The notes under the pieces are model-generated. The model saw only the letters and a list, made by a program, of their open reading frames with translations. It ran no database searches and had not been told where the DNA came from. Shown piece by piece: positions 1-4,812 of a stretch of DNA of 5,878 nt. The translations under genes and the position numbers were made by a program. Numbering within the stretch: the first letter of the stretch is position 1; each line of letters starts with the position of its first letter. Source of the DNA: Acidimicrobiia bacterium (GTDB taxonomy: Bacteria; Actinomycetota; Acidimicrobiia; Acidimicrobiales; JACDCH01); the NCBI GenBank assembly GCA_013694495.1, contig JACDCH010000170.1, positions 1 through 5,878 on the forward strand. Reading direction: 5' to 3'.

Positions 1-107
1 AGCTCATCCCCGCCACCGCCAACGCCCCACCGATCGTGCCGGCACCCACCGGCCTCCAAGCCCAGATCCTCGACCTCCTCGACGTCGACCCCATCACCAG
101 CCGCTAA
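1..107 (+). CDS. 3' end of an unidentified protein (partial, cut by left edge)
   Basis: The frame read from base 3 gives 34 residues ending LQAQILDLLDVDPITSR before a TAA at 105-107. Almost every codon ends in C or G (only three end in A), which supports real coding. The family cannot be named from so short a tail. A Pro/Thr-rich stretch followed by a short amphipathic leucine-rich helix at the extreme C-terminus would suit some DDE transposases, but that is a guess. Base composition is unlike the rest of the window: by my count bases 1-120 hold 60 C and 22 G, against 47 C and 44 G in bases 181-300. This suggests a different origin from the genes to the right. The start and main body lie outside the window. 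Confidence 0.6.
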   Translation, partial: LIPATANAPPIVPAPTGLQAQILDLLDVDPITSR

Positions 108-112
108 CCGAC

Positions 113-118
113 AAAGGA
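113..118 (+). promoter_or_regulatory. Ribosome binding site of the 13-codon ORF
   Basis: AAAGGA lies eight bases upstream of the ATG at 127 and six bases after the TAA of the preceding coding region. It is the clearest Shine-Dalgarno-like sequence in the window. It indicates that translation was designed to restart here, in tandem with the upstream gene. Confidence 0.5.
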
Positions 119-126
119 CCATCACG

Positions 127-168
127 ATGACCACCCCACACACGCCCATGTGCGGAACCCCGGACTAG
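127..168 (+). CDS. 13-residue ORF, likely remnant of a truncated gene
   Basis: ATG at 127 follows an AAAGGA site at ideal spacing and encodes MTTPHTPMCGTPD, then TAG at 166-168. The signals for starting translation are good, but the product is too short to assign. Two readings are possible. It may be the 5' stub of a second gene of the module at the left edge, cut off by the rearrangement that joined this sequence to the native DNA at about 170. Alternatively it may be a short leader whose translation ends four bases before the GTG of the downstream hydrolase and so helps initiation there. Its C-rich composition groups it with bases 1-120, which favours the stub reading. There is no evidence that the peptide itself has a function. 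Confidence 0.3.
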   Translation: MTTPHTPMCGTPD

Positions 169-172
169 CGCC

Positions 173-1027
173 GTGTGCGATCTGCTGTGGGTGGCCCCGT
201 CCCGAGCCGCCGGCGGCGTCGCCCTGTTCGGGAAGAACTCCGACCGGCCGCCGCAGGAGCCGCAGGTGCTGGAGCACCACCCGGCCCGGACCGAGAGCTC
301 GACCACCACCACGTACCTCACGATCCCGGCGCGGGAGGGCTCGACCCACGCCGTCACCGGCTCGCGCCCGGCGTGGATGTGGGGGTTCGAGCACGGCGTG
401 AACGACGCCGGCGTGGCCGCCGGGAACGCCACGATCTACACCACCCTCGACCCGCGGCTGTTCCCGGCCGCGCTCACCGGCATGGACCTCGTGCGGCTCG
501 TGCTGGAGCGGGCGGCGACGGCGGCGGCCGGCGTCATCGTGCTCACGGACCTGCTGGAGGCCCACGGCCAGGGCGGCTCCGGTCACGCCGGCGAGGAGCG
601 GGCCTACTGGTCGTCGGTCCTGCTGGCCGACGCGACCGAGGCGTGGGTGGTCGAGACGTCGGGCCGCACGTGGGCGGCCGAGTCGGCCGGCGCGACGCGG
701 GCGCTGTCGAACCGCACGACGATCCCGGCCTTCGACGCCGAGCACCGCCACCCCCGCCAGCCCGTCGAGGCGCTCGTCGACCCCCGGCTCGACGCCACCC
801 GGGCGTTCCTCGCCGGCGCCGGATCGGTCGGGGCGGCCGACGTCCAGGATCACCTCGCGTCGCACGTCGGCGGCGCCGACGGATGGACCGTCTGCATGCA
901 CGTCGAGGGGGTCGAGGCCACCACCGCGTCGCTCGTCGCCGAGCTCCACCCCGGCGGCCGCTCCGTGCTGTGGGCGGCGGCCGGCCCGCCCTGCACGAAT
1001 CCCTACGAGACGGTGGCGGCGGGTTAG
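173..1027 (+). CDS. Secernin-type peptidase C69 family Ntn hydrolase
   Basis: 284 residues. The GTG start at 173 makes Cys the second residue, as expected for the N-terminal-nucleophile fold of C69/secernin proteins, where Met removal exposes the catalytic Cys without a propeptide. Family landmarks run in order: MCDLLWVAP at the N-terminus, KNSDRPP (21-27), SRPAWMWGFEHGVN (64-77), LLEAHGQGGSG (127-137), ATEAWVVETSGR (154-165) followed by SNRTTI (180-184 region), then VCMH (240-243), TTASLVAEL (250-258) and GPPC (271-274). Related bacterial enzymes hydrolyse dipeptides or amide bonds; the substrate here is unknown. At 284 residues it is clearly shorter than human secernin-1 (about 414), mainly by a reduced middle and by ending soon after the GPPC motif, yet the N-terminal active-site region is intact. 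No signal peptide is seen, so it is probably cytoplasmic. No convincing Shine-Dalgarno sequence precedes the GTG. Its TAG overlaps the stop of the convergent helicase. Confidence 0.85.
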   Translation: MCDLLWVAPSRAAGGVALFGKNSDRPPQEPQVLEHHPARTESSTTTTYLTIPAREGSTHAVTGSRPAWMWGFEHGVNDAGVAAGNATIYTTLDPRLFPAALTGMDLVRLVLERAATAAAGVIVLTDLLEAHGQGGSGHAGEERAYWSSVLLADATEAWVVETSGRTWAAESAGATRALSNRTTIPAFDAEHRHPRQPVEALVDPRLDATRAFLAGAGSVGAADVQDHLASHVGGADGWTVCMHVEGVEATTASLVAELHPGGRSVLWAAAGPPCTNPYETVAAG

Positions 1028-2217
1028 CGCGCCCGACGGGGCGGGGGACCGGGATCGGCCACAGGGTCCCAGCCGGACAGGTCGGCCAGGCGAGGGTCGT
1101 TCGAGAACATCTCGACCATGGGCACGTCGATCCCCAGGCGCTTCTGCAGCCGCTTGAGCACGAGCTCCTCGTTCCACAGCGCCAGGGTGACGGCGAGGCC
1201 GGGCTCGCCGGCGCGGGCCGTGCGGCCCGAGCGGTGGAGGTAGGACTTGTGGTCTTCGGGCGGGTCGAAGTGGATCACGATCTCGACGTCCTCGATGTCG
1301 AGGCCGCGGGCGGCGACGTCGGTGGCGACGAGGGCGGGCACCGACCCGTCGCCGAAGCCGGCCAGCGCCTGCTCGCGCACCCGCTGGGGCAGGTCGCCGT
1401 GGATGGCCGCCGCCTGGGGCACGCCCTCCTTGCGCAACCCATGGGCGAGCTGGTCGGCCATGCGCTTCGTGCGGGTGAACAGGATCGTGCGGTGGGCGCC
1501 CCGGGCGATGGCGGCCGCCACCTTGATCTTGTCGAGGTCGTGCACCAGGAGGAACCGGTGCGTCATCTCCTCGACGGTCACGGAGCTCGACTCGACCTCG
1601 TGCTCGACGGGGTCGTGCTGGTAGCGGTCGACGAGCACCTTCACCGCGCCGTCGAGCGTCGCCGAGAAGAGGAGCGTCTGGTGCTGGCGGTTCGTGTGGC
1701 GCAGGATCCACTCCACCTGGGGCAGGAAGCCCATGTCGGCCATGCGGTCGGCCTCGTCGAGCACGACGTGCTGGAGGGCGTCGAGGAAGACGGCCTTGCG
1801 GTCGAGCAGGTCGATGAGCCGCCCGGGGGTGGCGACGACGATCTCGGCGCCGGCCTCGAGGACCCGCACCTGCTTCTCGAGCGGGGCGCCGCCGTAGACG
1901 ATGGCGAGGCGCTTGTCGGTGACCTCGGCCAGGTGGGCGAGGACGTCGTGGACCTGGATGGCCAGCTCGCGGGTGGGCACGAGCACGAGGGCGGTGGGGT
2001 GCGACGGCTCCGCCTTGGAAGCGAGCTGCAGGAGGGGCAAGCCGAAGGCGAGGGTCTTGCCCGAGCCCGTCTTGGCCTTGCCACACACGTCGCGGCCCGC
2101 GAGGGCGTCGGCGATGGTGAGGGACTGGATGGCGAAGGGACGATGGATGCCGCGGTCGGCGAGGGCGGTCGTGAGCTCGGGTGTGACCCCCAGCTGCTCG
2201 AAGGTCGTTTGTGTCAT
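1024..2217 (-). CDS. DEAD-box ATP-dependent RNA helicase
   Basis: 397 residues from the ATG at 2217. All superfamily 2 DEAD-box motifs are present: Q motif (FEQLGV with the Gln of PFAIQ near 31), motif I GKAKTGSGKT (46-55; the usual A-x-T-G-S-G-K-T core), Ia PTRELA (81-86), Ib ATPGR (129-133), II DEAD (154-157), III SAT (185-187), V ATDVAARGLDI (298-308) and VI HRSGRTARAG (328-337). The two RecA domains are followed by only about 60 residues, without a basic RGG tail or DbpA-like RNA-binding domain, so it is a core helicase of RhlE/CsdA-like type acting in RNA or ribosome remodelling. An in-frame TTG at 2259 would add 14 residues, but MTQTTFEQLG is the usual beginning for the family and I prefer it. 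There is no good Shine-Dalgarno; TATCGT on the minus strand (2234-2229) is a possible -10 box. It lies 69 bp downstream of the peroxidase gene and may be cotranscribed with it. Confidence 0.93.
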   Translation of the reverse strand: MTQTTFEQLGVTPELTTALADRGIHRPFAIQSLTIADALAGRDVCGKAKTGSGKTLAFGLPLLQLASKAEPSHPTALVLVPTRELAIQVHDVLAHLAEVTDKRLAIVYGGAPLEKQVRVLEAGAEIVVATPGRLIDLLDRKAVFLDALQHVVLDEADRMADMGFLPQVEWILRHTNRQHQTLLFSATLDGAVKVLVDRYQHDPVEHEVESSSVTVEEMTHRFLLVHDLDKIKVAAAIARGAHRTILFTRTKRMADQLAHGLRKEGVPQAAAIHGDLPQRVREQALAGFGDGSVPALVATDVAARGLDIEDVEIVIHFDPPEDHKSYLHRSGRTARAGEPGLAVTLALWNEELVLKRLQKRLGIDVPMVEMFSNDPRLADLSGWDPVADPGPPPRRAR

Positions 2218-2263
2218 TTGGATGGATGACGATAGGGGCGCGGCGCCTTCGATCGACAAACGG

Positions 2264-2277
2264 GGTCCCGCAGGACC
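2264..2277 (-). terminator. Weak hairpin after the peroxidase gene
   Basis: On the minus strand GGTCC and GGACC form a 5-bp stem with a 4-base loop, starting nine bases after the peroxidase stop. A TTT follows a few bases beyond. The stem is short and the T tract minimal, so this could be a leaky terminator or attenuator between the peroxidase and helicase genes, or chance in GC-rich DNA. Confidence 0.25.
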
Positions 2278-2286
2278 GGCGCCACC

Positions 2287-2775
2287 TCAGCCAGGAAGGA
2301 CCTTCTCGACGGCCTCGACGAGCTCCGGCGCGTCGGGCTCGACGGTGGGGCTGAAGCGGGCCACGACCTCGCCACCGGGGGCGACGAGGAACTTCTCGAA
2401 GTTCCAGCGGATGTCGCCGCTGTGGCCTTCGCTGTCGGCCACCTTCGTGAGCTCCTCGTACAGCGGGTGGCGGTCGTCGCCGTTGACGTCGACCTTCTCC
2501 GTGAGCGGGAACGTGACGCCGTAGGTGGTGGAGCAGAAGGAGGCGATCTCCTCGGGGGTGCCCGGCTCCTGGCCCATGAACTGGTTGCAGGGCACACCGA
2601 GGACGGCGAAGCCCCGGCCGGCCAGCTGCTCGTGCAGGCGCTCGAGCCCCTCGTACTGGGGCGTGAGGCCGCACTTCGACGCGACGTTCACGACGAGGAC
2701 GGCCTTGCCGTCGTACTCGTTGAGGTCGGCGGGCGTGCCGTCGAGGCGGTTGATCGGGACGTCGTAGATCGACAT
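2287..2775 (-). CDS. Glutathione peroxidase family protein (thioredoxin-type peroxidase)
   Basis: 162 residues, a normal length for bacterial BtuE-like enzymes. It reduces hydrogen peroxide and organic or lipid hydroperoxides in the cytoplasm. The catalytic tetrad is visible: peroxidatic Cys35 in VASKCGLTPQ, Gln69 in the CNQFMGQEPG loop, and Trp124 and Asn125 in WNFEKFL. Cys81 in SFCSTTYG sits where the resolving Cys lies in yeast Gpx3 and plant thioredoxin-dependent enzymes, so electrons probably come from thioredoxin rather than glutathione. That would suit an actinobacterium, most of which lack glutathione. The nucleophile is Cys, not selenocysteine. The ATG at 2775 has no Shine-Dalgarno but has TAGGTT nine bases upstream, suggesting a nearly leaderless mRNA. 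The start is 27 bp from that of the divergent Nudix gene, and the helicase follows on the same strand. Confidence 0.93.
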   Translation of the reverse strand: MSIYDVPINRLDGTPADLNEYDGKAVLVVNVASKCGLTPQYEGLERLHEQLAGRGFAVLGVPCNQFMGQEPGTPEEIASFCSTTYGVTFPLTEKVDVNGDDRHPLYEELTKVADSEGHSGDIRWNFEKFLVAPGGEVVARFSPTVEPDAPELVEAVEKVLPG

Positions 2776-2784
2776 AGGCGGGTG

Positions 2785-2790
2785 AACCTA
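2785..2790 (-). promoter_or_regulatory. Candidate -10 box for the peroxidase gene
   Basis: The minus strand reads TAGGTT from 2790 to 2785, matching TANNNT, nine bases before the ATG at 2775. A transcript starting about seven bases downstream would carry roughly two untranslated bases. No convincing -35 hexamer is seen. The box shares its TA with the opposing box at 2789-2794. Confidence 0.4.
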
Positions 2791-2794
2791 CCGT
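2789..2794 (+). promoter_or_regulatory. Candidate -10 box for the Nudix-oxygenase operon
   Basis: TACCGT matches TANNNT and ends eight bases before the ATG at 2803, the spacing expected if transcription begins at or next to the A of the start codon (leaderless mRNA). No Shine-Dalgarno is present before this ATG, which fits. No convincing -35 hexamer is seen. Confidence 0.4.
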
Positions 2795-2802
2795 CACGGG
2801 TC

Positions 2803-3327
2803 ATGGTCGAGATGGGCGGCGAGCTGGTGGAGGTCGTGGCGGCCGATGGCACGGTCGAACGGGTCGTGACCCGGGCCGAGATGCGGGGGCAGCGGCTCCA
2901 GCACCGCGGCGTCGGCGTGGTCGTGCGCCGGCCCGGCGACGGCGCGGTGCGAGCCCACCAGCGGGCCGCGTGGAAGGACGTGTGGCCGTCGTACTGGGAC
3001 CTCGCCTTCGGCGGGGTGTGCGGCGTGGGCGAGACCTACGAGGCCAGCGCGGTGCGGGAGCTGGCCGAGGAGGCGGGGGTCGAGGTGACCGAGGCCGACC
3101 TCCGCTTCCTCGCCGCCGGGCTGTTCGAGGACGATGCGGTGGCGCTGGTCGCCCGGGTCTACGAGATCGACCACGCCGGGCCGTTCACGTTCGCCGACGG
3201 CGAGGTCGAGCGCAGCGAGTGGGTGGCCCGGGCCGAGCTGGACGACTGGGCGGCGGCCCGGCAGGTCGTGCCCGACACGCTCTCGATCGGCCTCGAACGT
3301 CTCCGTATCTACAGTTCCGGCTCGTGA
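2803..3327 (+). CDS. Nudix hydrolase
   Basis: 174 residues from the ATG at 2803. The Nudix box G-x5-E-x7-R-E-U-x-E-E-x-G-U is perfect at residues 71-93 (Gly71, Glu77, Arg85, Glu86, Glu89, Glu90, Gly92), giving the metal site used to cleave nucleoside-diphosphate-linked substrates. The preceding stretch (HRGVGVVVRRP, then AAWKDVWPSYWDLAFGG) resembles the YfcD / isopentenyl-diphosphate-isomerase-like branch of the superfamily. The substrate cannot be predicted. The frame stays open far upstream, but that part overlaps the peroxidase gene. A GTG at 2782 would give seven more residues; ATG 2803 is favoured because of the well-placed TACCGT box, with ATG 2812 a weaker alternative. The TGA overlaps the GTG of the next gene by four bases, so the two are very probably translated from one message. 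Confidence 0.88.
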   Translation: MVEMGGELVEVVAADGTVERVVTRAEMRGQRLQHRGVGVVVRRPGDGAVRAHQRAAWKDVWPSYWDLAFGGVCGVGETYEASAVRELAEEAGVEVTEADLRFLAAGLFEDDAVALVARVYEIDHAGPFTFADGEVERSEWVARAELDDWAAARQVVPDTLSIGLERLRIYSSGS

Positions 3328-4121
3328 CCTCTCCCGCCGCCGAGATCGCCGAGCAGGGCTACACGATCCTCGAGGGGGTGCTCGACGCCGTCCTCGTCGA
3401 CGGCCTCCTCGCCGACCTCGACCGTCTGCACGACGAGCTGTCGGTGCGGCCGGCCACGAACGGGTTCGAGGGCACCGAGACGCTGCGGGTCTACAACCTG
3501 CTCGTGCACGGCGAGCGCTGGCAGCAGGTGCCGGTGCACCCCGGGGTGCTGCCGGTGGTCGAGGCGGTGCTCGACCCGGGGCTGCTCATCTCGTCGCTCT
3601 CGTCGATCGACATCCGCCCCGGCGAGACCGCCCAGCCCATCCACGCCGACGACCAGCTGATCCCGATCCCGAAGCCGCACCCGCCGACGGTGTGCAACAC
3701 GATGTGGGCACTCACGGACTTCACCGACGCCAACGGCGCCACCCGGCTCGTGCCGGGTTCGCACCTGGCCCCGGAGAACCCGATCTTCGGCGGCGAGTAC
3801 GAGACCGTGGCGGCGGAGATGCCCAAGGGGTCGGTGCTCGTGTGGCACGGGAGCCTGTGGCACGGCGGCGGCGCCAACCGCACCGACGAGCGCCGCGTCG
3901 GCATCGCCATGAACTACTGCGCCGGCTACATCCGCCAGCAGGAGAACCAGCAGCTCGGCGTGCCCAACGAGGTGGCTCGCACGTTCCCCCGCCGCCTCCA
4001 GGAGCTGCTCGGCTACTCCGTCTACAACGGCCTCATCGGCCACATCGACAAGAAGGACCCCCGCACCCTCCTGCTCGCCGACGGCGAGCGACCCGCCGGC
4101 ATGGCCTGGGACGCCAGCTAG
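3324..4121 (+). CDS. Phytanoyl-CoA dioxygenase (PhyH) family Fe(II)/2-oxoglutarate oxygenase
   Basis: 265 residues from the GTG at 3324, which overlaps the Nudix stop as GTGA. The jelly-roll core carries the expected iron ligands: His107 and Asp109 in QPIHADDQ (HxD) and distal His180 in LWHGGGANRT, with Arg186 following where the family binds the 2-oxoglutarate carboxylate. NGATRLVPGSH (138-147) is the typical strand before the distal ligand. The N-terminal half starts with EQGYTILEGVL, as usual for PhyH proteins. Such enzymes hydroxylate or halogenate small molecules or acyl chains; the substrate here is unknown and a true phytanoyl-CoA role should not be assumed. No signal peptide or membrane segment is seen. 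There is no clear Shine-Dalgarno, so initiation probably depends on coupling to the Nudix gene. The frame is open upstream, but that part only shadows the Nudix gene. Confidence 0.9.
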   Translation: MTSPAAEIAEQGYTILEGVLDAVLVDGLLADLDRLHDELSVRPATNGFEGTETLRVYNLLVHGERWQQVPVHPGVLPVVEAVLDPGLLISSLSSIDIRPGETAQPIHADDQLIPIPKPHPPTVCNTMWALTDFTDANGATRLVPGSHLAPENPIFGGEYETVAAEMPKGSVLVWHGSLWHGGGANRTDERRVGIAMNYCAGYIRQQENQQLGVPNEVARTFPRRLQELLGYSVYNGLIGHIDKKDPRTLLLADGERPAGMAWDAS

Positions 4122-4221
4122 CCCCAGCCCCATTCGCACTGTCAGGACCTGCGGACGGGCGCCCAACGGCCGCGTCGCAACCGCGTGGCGACGCACCTGT
4201 CGACCGCCGGAGGCGCAGGGG

Positions 4222-4244
4222 GTCTGGGGGCGGCGCCCCCAGGC
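4222..4244. terminator. Strong GC hairpin between convergent genes
   Basis: CTGGGGGC and GCCCCCAG (4224-4242) form a perfect 8-bp stem around a GGC loop, extendable by one G-U and one G-C pair to 4222-4244. It lies between two convergent genes, about 100 bases past each stop, so it could serve transcripts from both sides. No T tract follows on either strand, so it is not a classical intrinsic terminator. It may instead stall polymerase, protect 3' ends, or be a copy of a dispersed palindromic repeat. Confidence 0.45.
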
Positions 4245-4291
4245 ATCGGCCGCAGGGCGACGAAGTCGGCCGAGGACCGCAACGAACGACC

Positions 4292-4336
4292 GAGCGCAGC
4301 GAGGACGACAAACTCGCCGGAACGGAGCGAAGCGAG
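4292..4336. repeat. Two copies of a GAGCGnAGCGAG repeat
   Basis: GAGCGCAGCGAG at 4292-4303 and GAGCGAAGCGAG at 4325-4336 differ at one base and start 33 bases apart. Each is itself a direct repeat of GCGAG-like halves. They lie in the non-coding gap between the oxygenase and lipoprotein stops. Similar GAGCGnAGCGAG strings are common in intergenic DNA of many GC-rich genomes, so these are probably copies of a dispersed element. Their function is unknown. Confidence 0.5.
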
Positions 4337-4350
4337 TGACGGCGAAGACT

Positions 4351-4812
4351 TCAGTCGAGGGTGGCGGCGACAGGCGCGAGCCGGACGCCCAGGGTGGGGC
4401 AGGCGACGGCGATGCCGCCGACCAAGCCGTCGACCATGTCGCGCGACTCGGCGCGCGTCAGGCCGTCGGACTCGCGTCCGACCCGGAACAGCTCGAAGAA
4501 GTCGGCGATCTCGTCGTCGGCCAGCGGCGGGAGCTCGATGCAGGCCGACCCGATCCCCCGCACCCACTGCGCGTCCGGGAGCCGGGCGCGCGAGCCCGGA
4601 GAGGCGGCTTCGACGCCGGCGAGGATCTCCTCGTCGCTCGCCCCGGAGAGGACGACCGTCGCCGTCGACGGCGGCGACGGTGGTGGTCCGACCGGCGCGA
4701 TGGTCGTCGGGACTGCCGTCGTCGCCGCGGCCGGGGGATCTTCGTCGGCGCCGCAGCCGAGCAGCACGAGGGCGGCGACGAGCGCCGGCGCCCCGACGAC
4801 GCGGGCCCTCAT
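4351..4812 (-). CDS. Small secreted lipoprotein of unknown function
   Basis: 153 residues. A short basic N-terminus (MRAR) and hydrophobic segment (about 5-19) lead to a lipobox LLGC with Cys20, predicting lipidation by Lgt, cleavage by LspA and anchoring outside the membrane. Residues 24-51 form an Ala/Pro/Thr-rich linker. A folded part of about 100 residues follows, with Cys91 and Cys138 as a possible disulfide pair and an acidic helix around DDEIADFFELF. I do not recognise the family; the size and paired cysteines loosely recall small exported DUF732-like actinobacterial proteins, a weak comparison. The ATG at 4812 overlaps the TGA of metB as ATGA, implying translational coupling to that gene. 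The gene ends facing the repeat-containing intergenic region. Confidence 0.8.
   Translation of the reverse strand: MRARVVGAPALVAALVLLGCGADEDPPAAATTAVPTTIAPVGPPPSPPSTATVVLSGASDEEILAGVEAASPGSRARLPDAQWVRGIGSACIELPPLADDEIADFFELFRVGRESDGLTRAESRDMVDGLVGGIAVACPTLGVRLAPVAATLD

Noticed and set aside
175..2229. 684-codon plus-strand open frame overlapping the secernin-like gene and antisense to the helicase
   Set aside because: No recognisable domain, Arg/His/Val-rich repetitive translation, and it conflicts with two well-supported genes.
2237..2247. GGCGC-G-GCGCC palindrome upstream of the helicase as an operator
   Set aside because: It is a short palindrome of G and C only in GC-rich DNA, with no second copy nearby; it is likely to occur by chance.
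122..2797. Very long minus-strand open frame of 891 codons
   Set aside because: It runs antisense or out of frame across the hydrolase, helicase and peroxidase genes. Its translation is Arg/Pro/Gly/Ala-rich and low in complexity, as expected from a shadow frame in GC-rich DNA, while the genes it overlaps have complete family motifs.
2422..2802. Upstream extension of the Nudix frame
   Set aside because: The frame is open, but this part is antisense to the glutathione peroxidase gene and has no family similarity. The conserved Nudix N-terminus begins at about 2803-2815.
2970..3323. Upstream extension of the PhyH frame
   Set aside because: It overlaps the Nudix coding region out of frame and is Arg/Gly-rich. 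The PhyH homology begins right after the GTG at 3324.
4142..4567. Minus-strand open frame through the intergenic repeat region
   Set aside because: It is a shadow of the lipoprotein gene that then translates the hairpin and repeats; there is no domain or sensible start.
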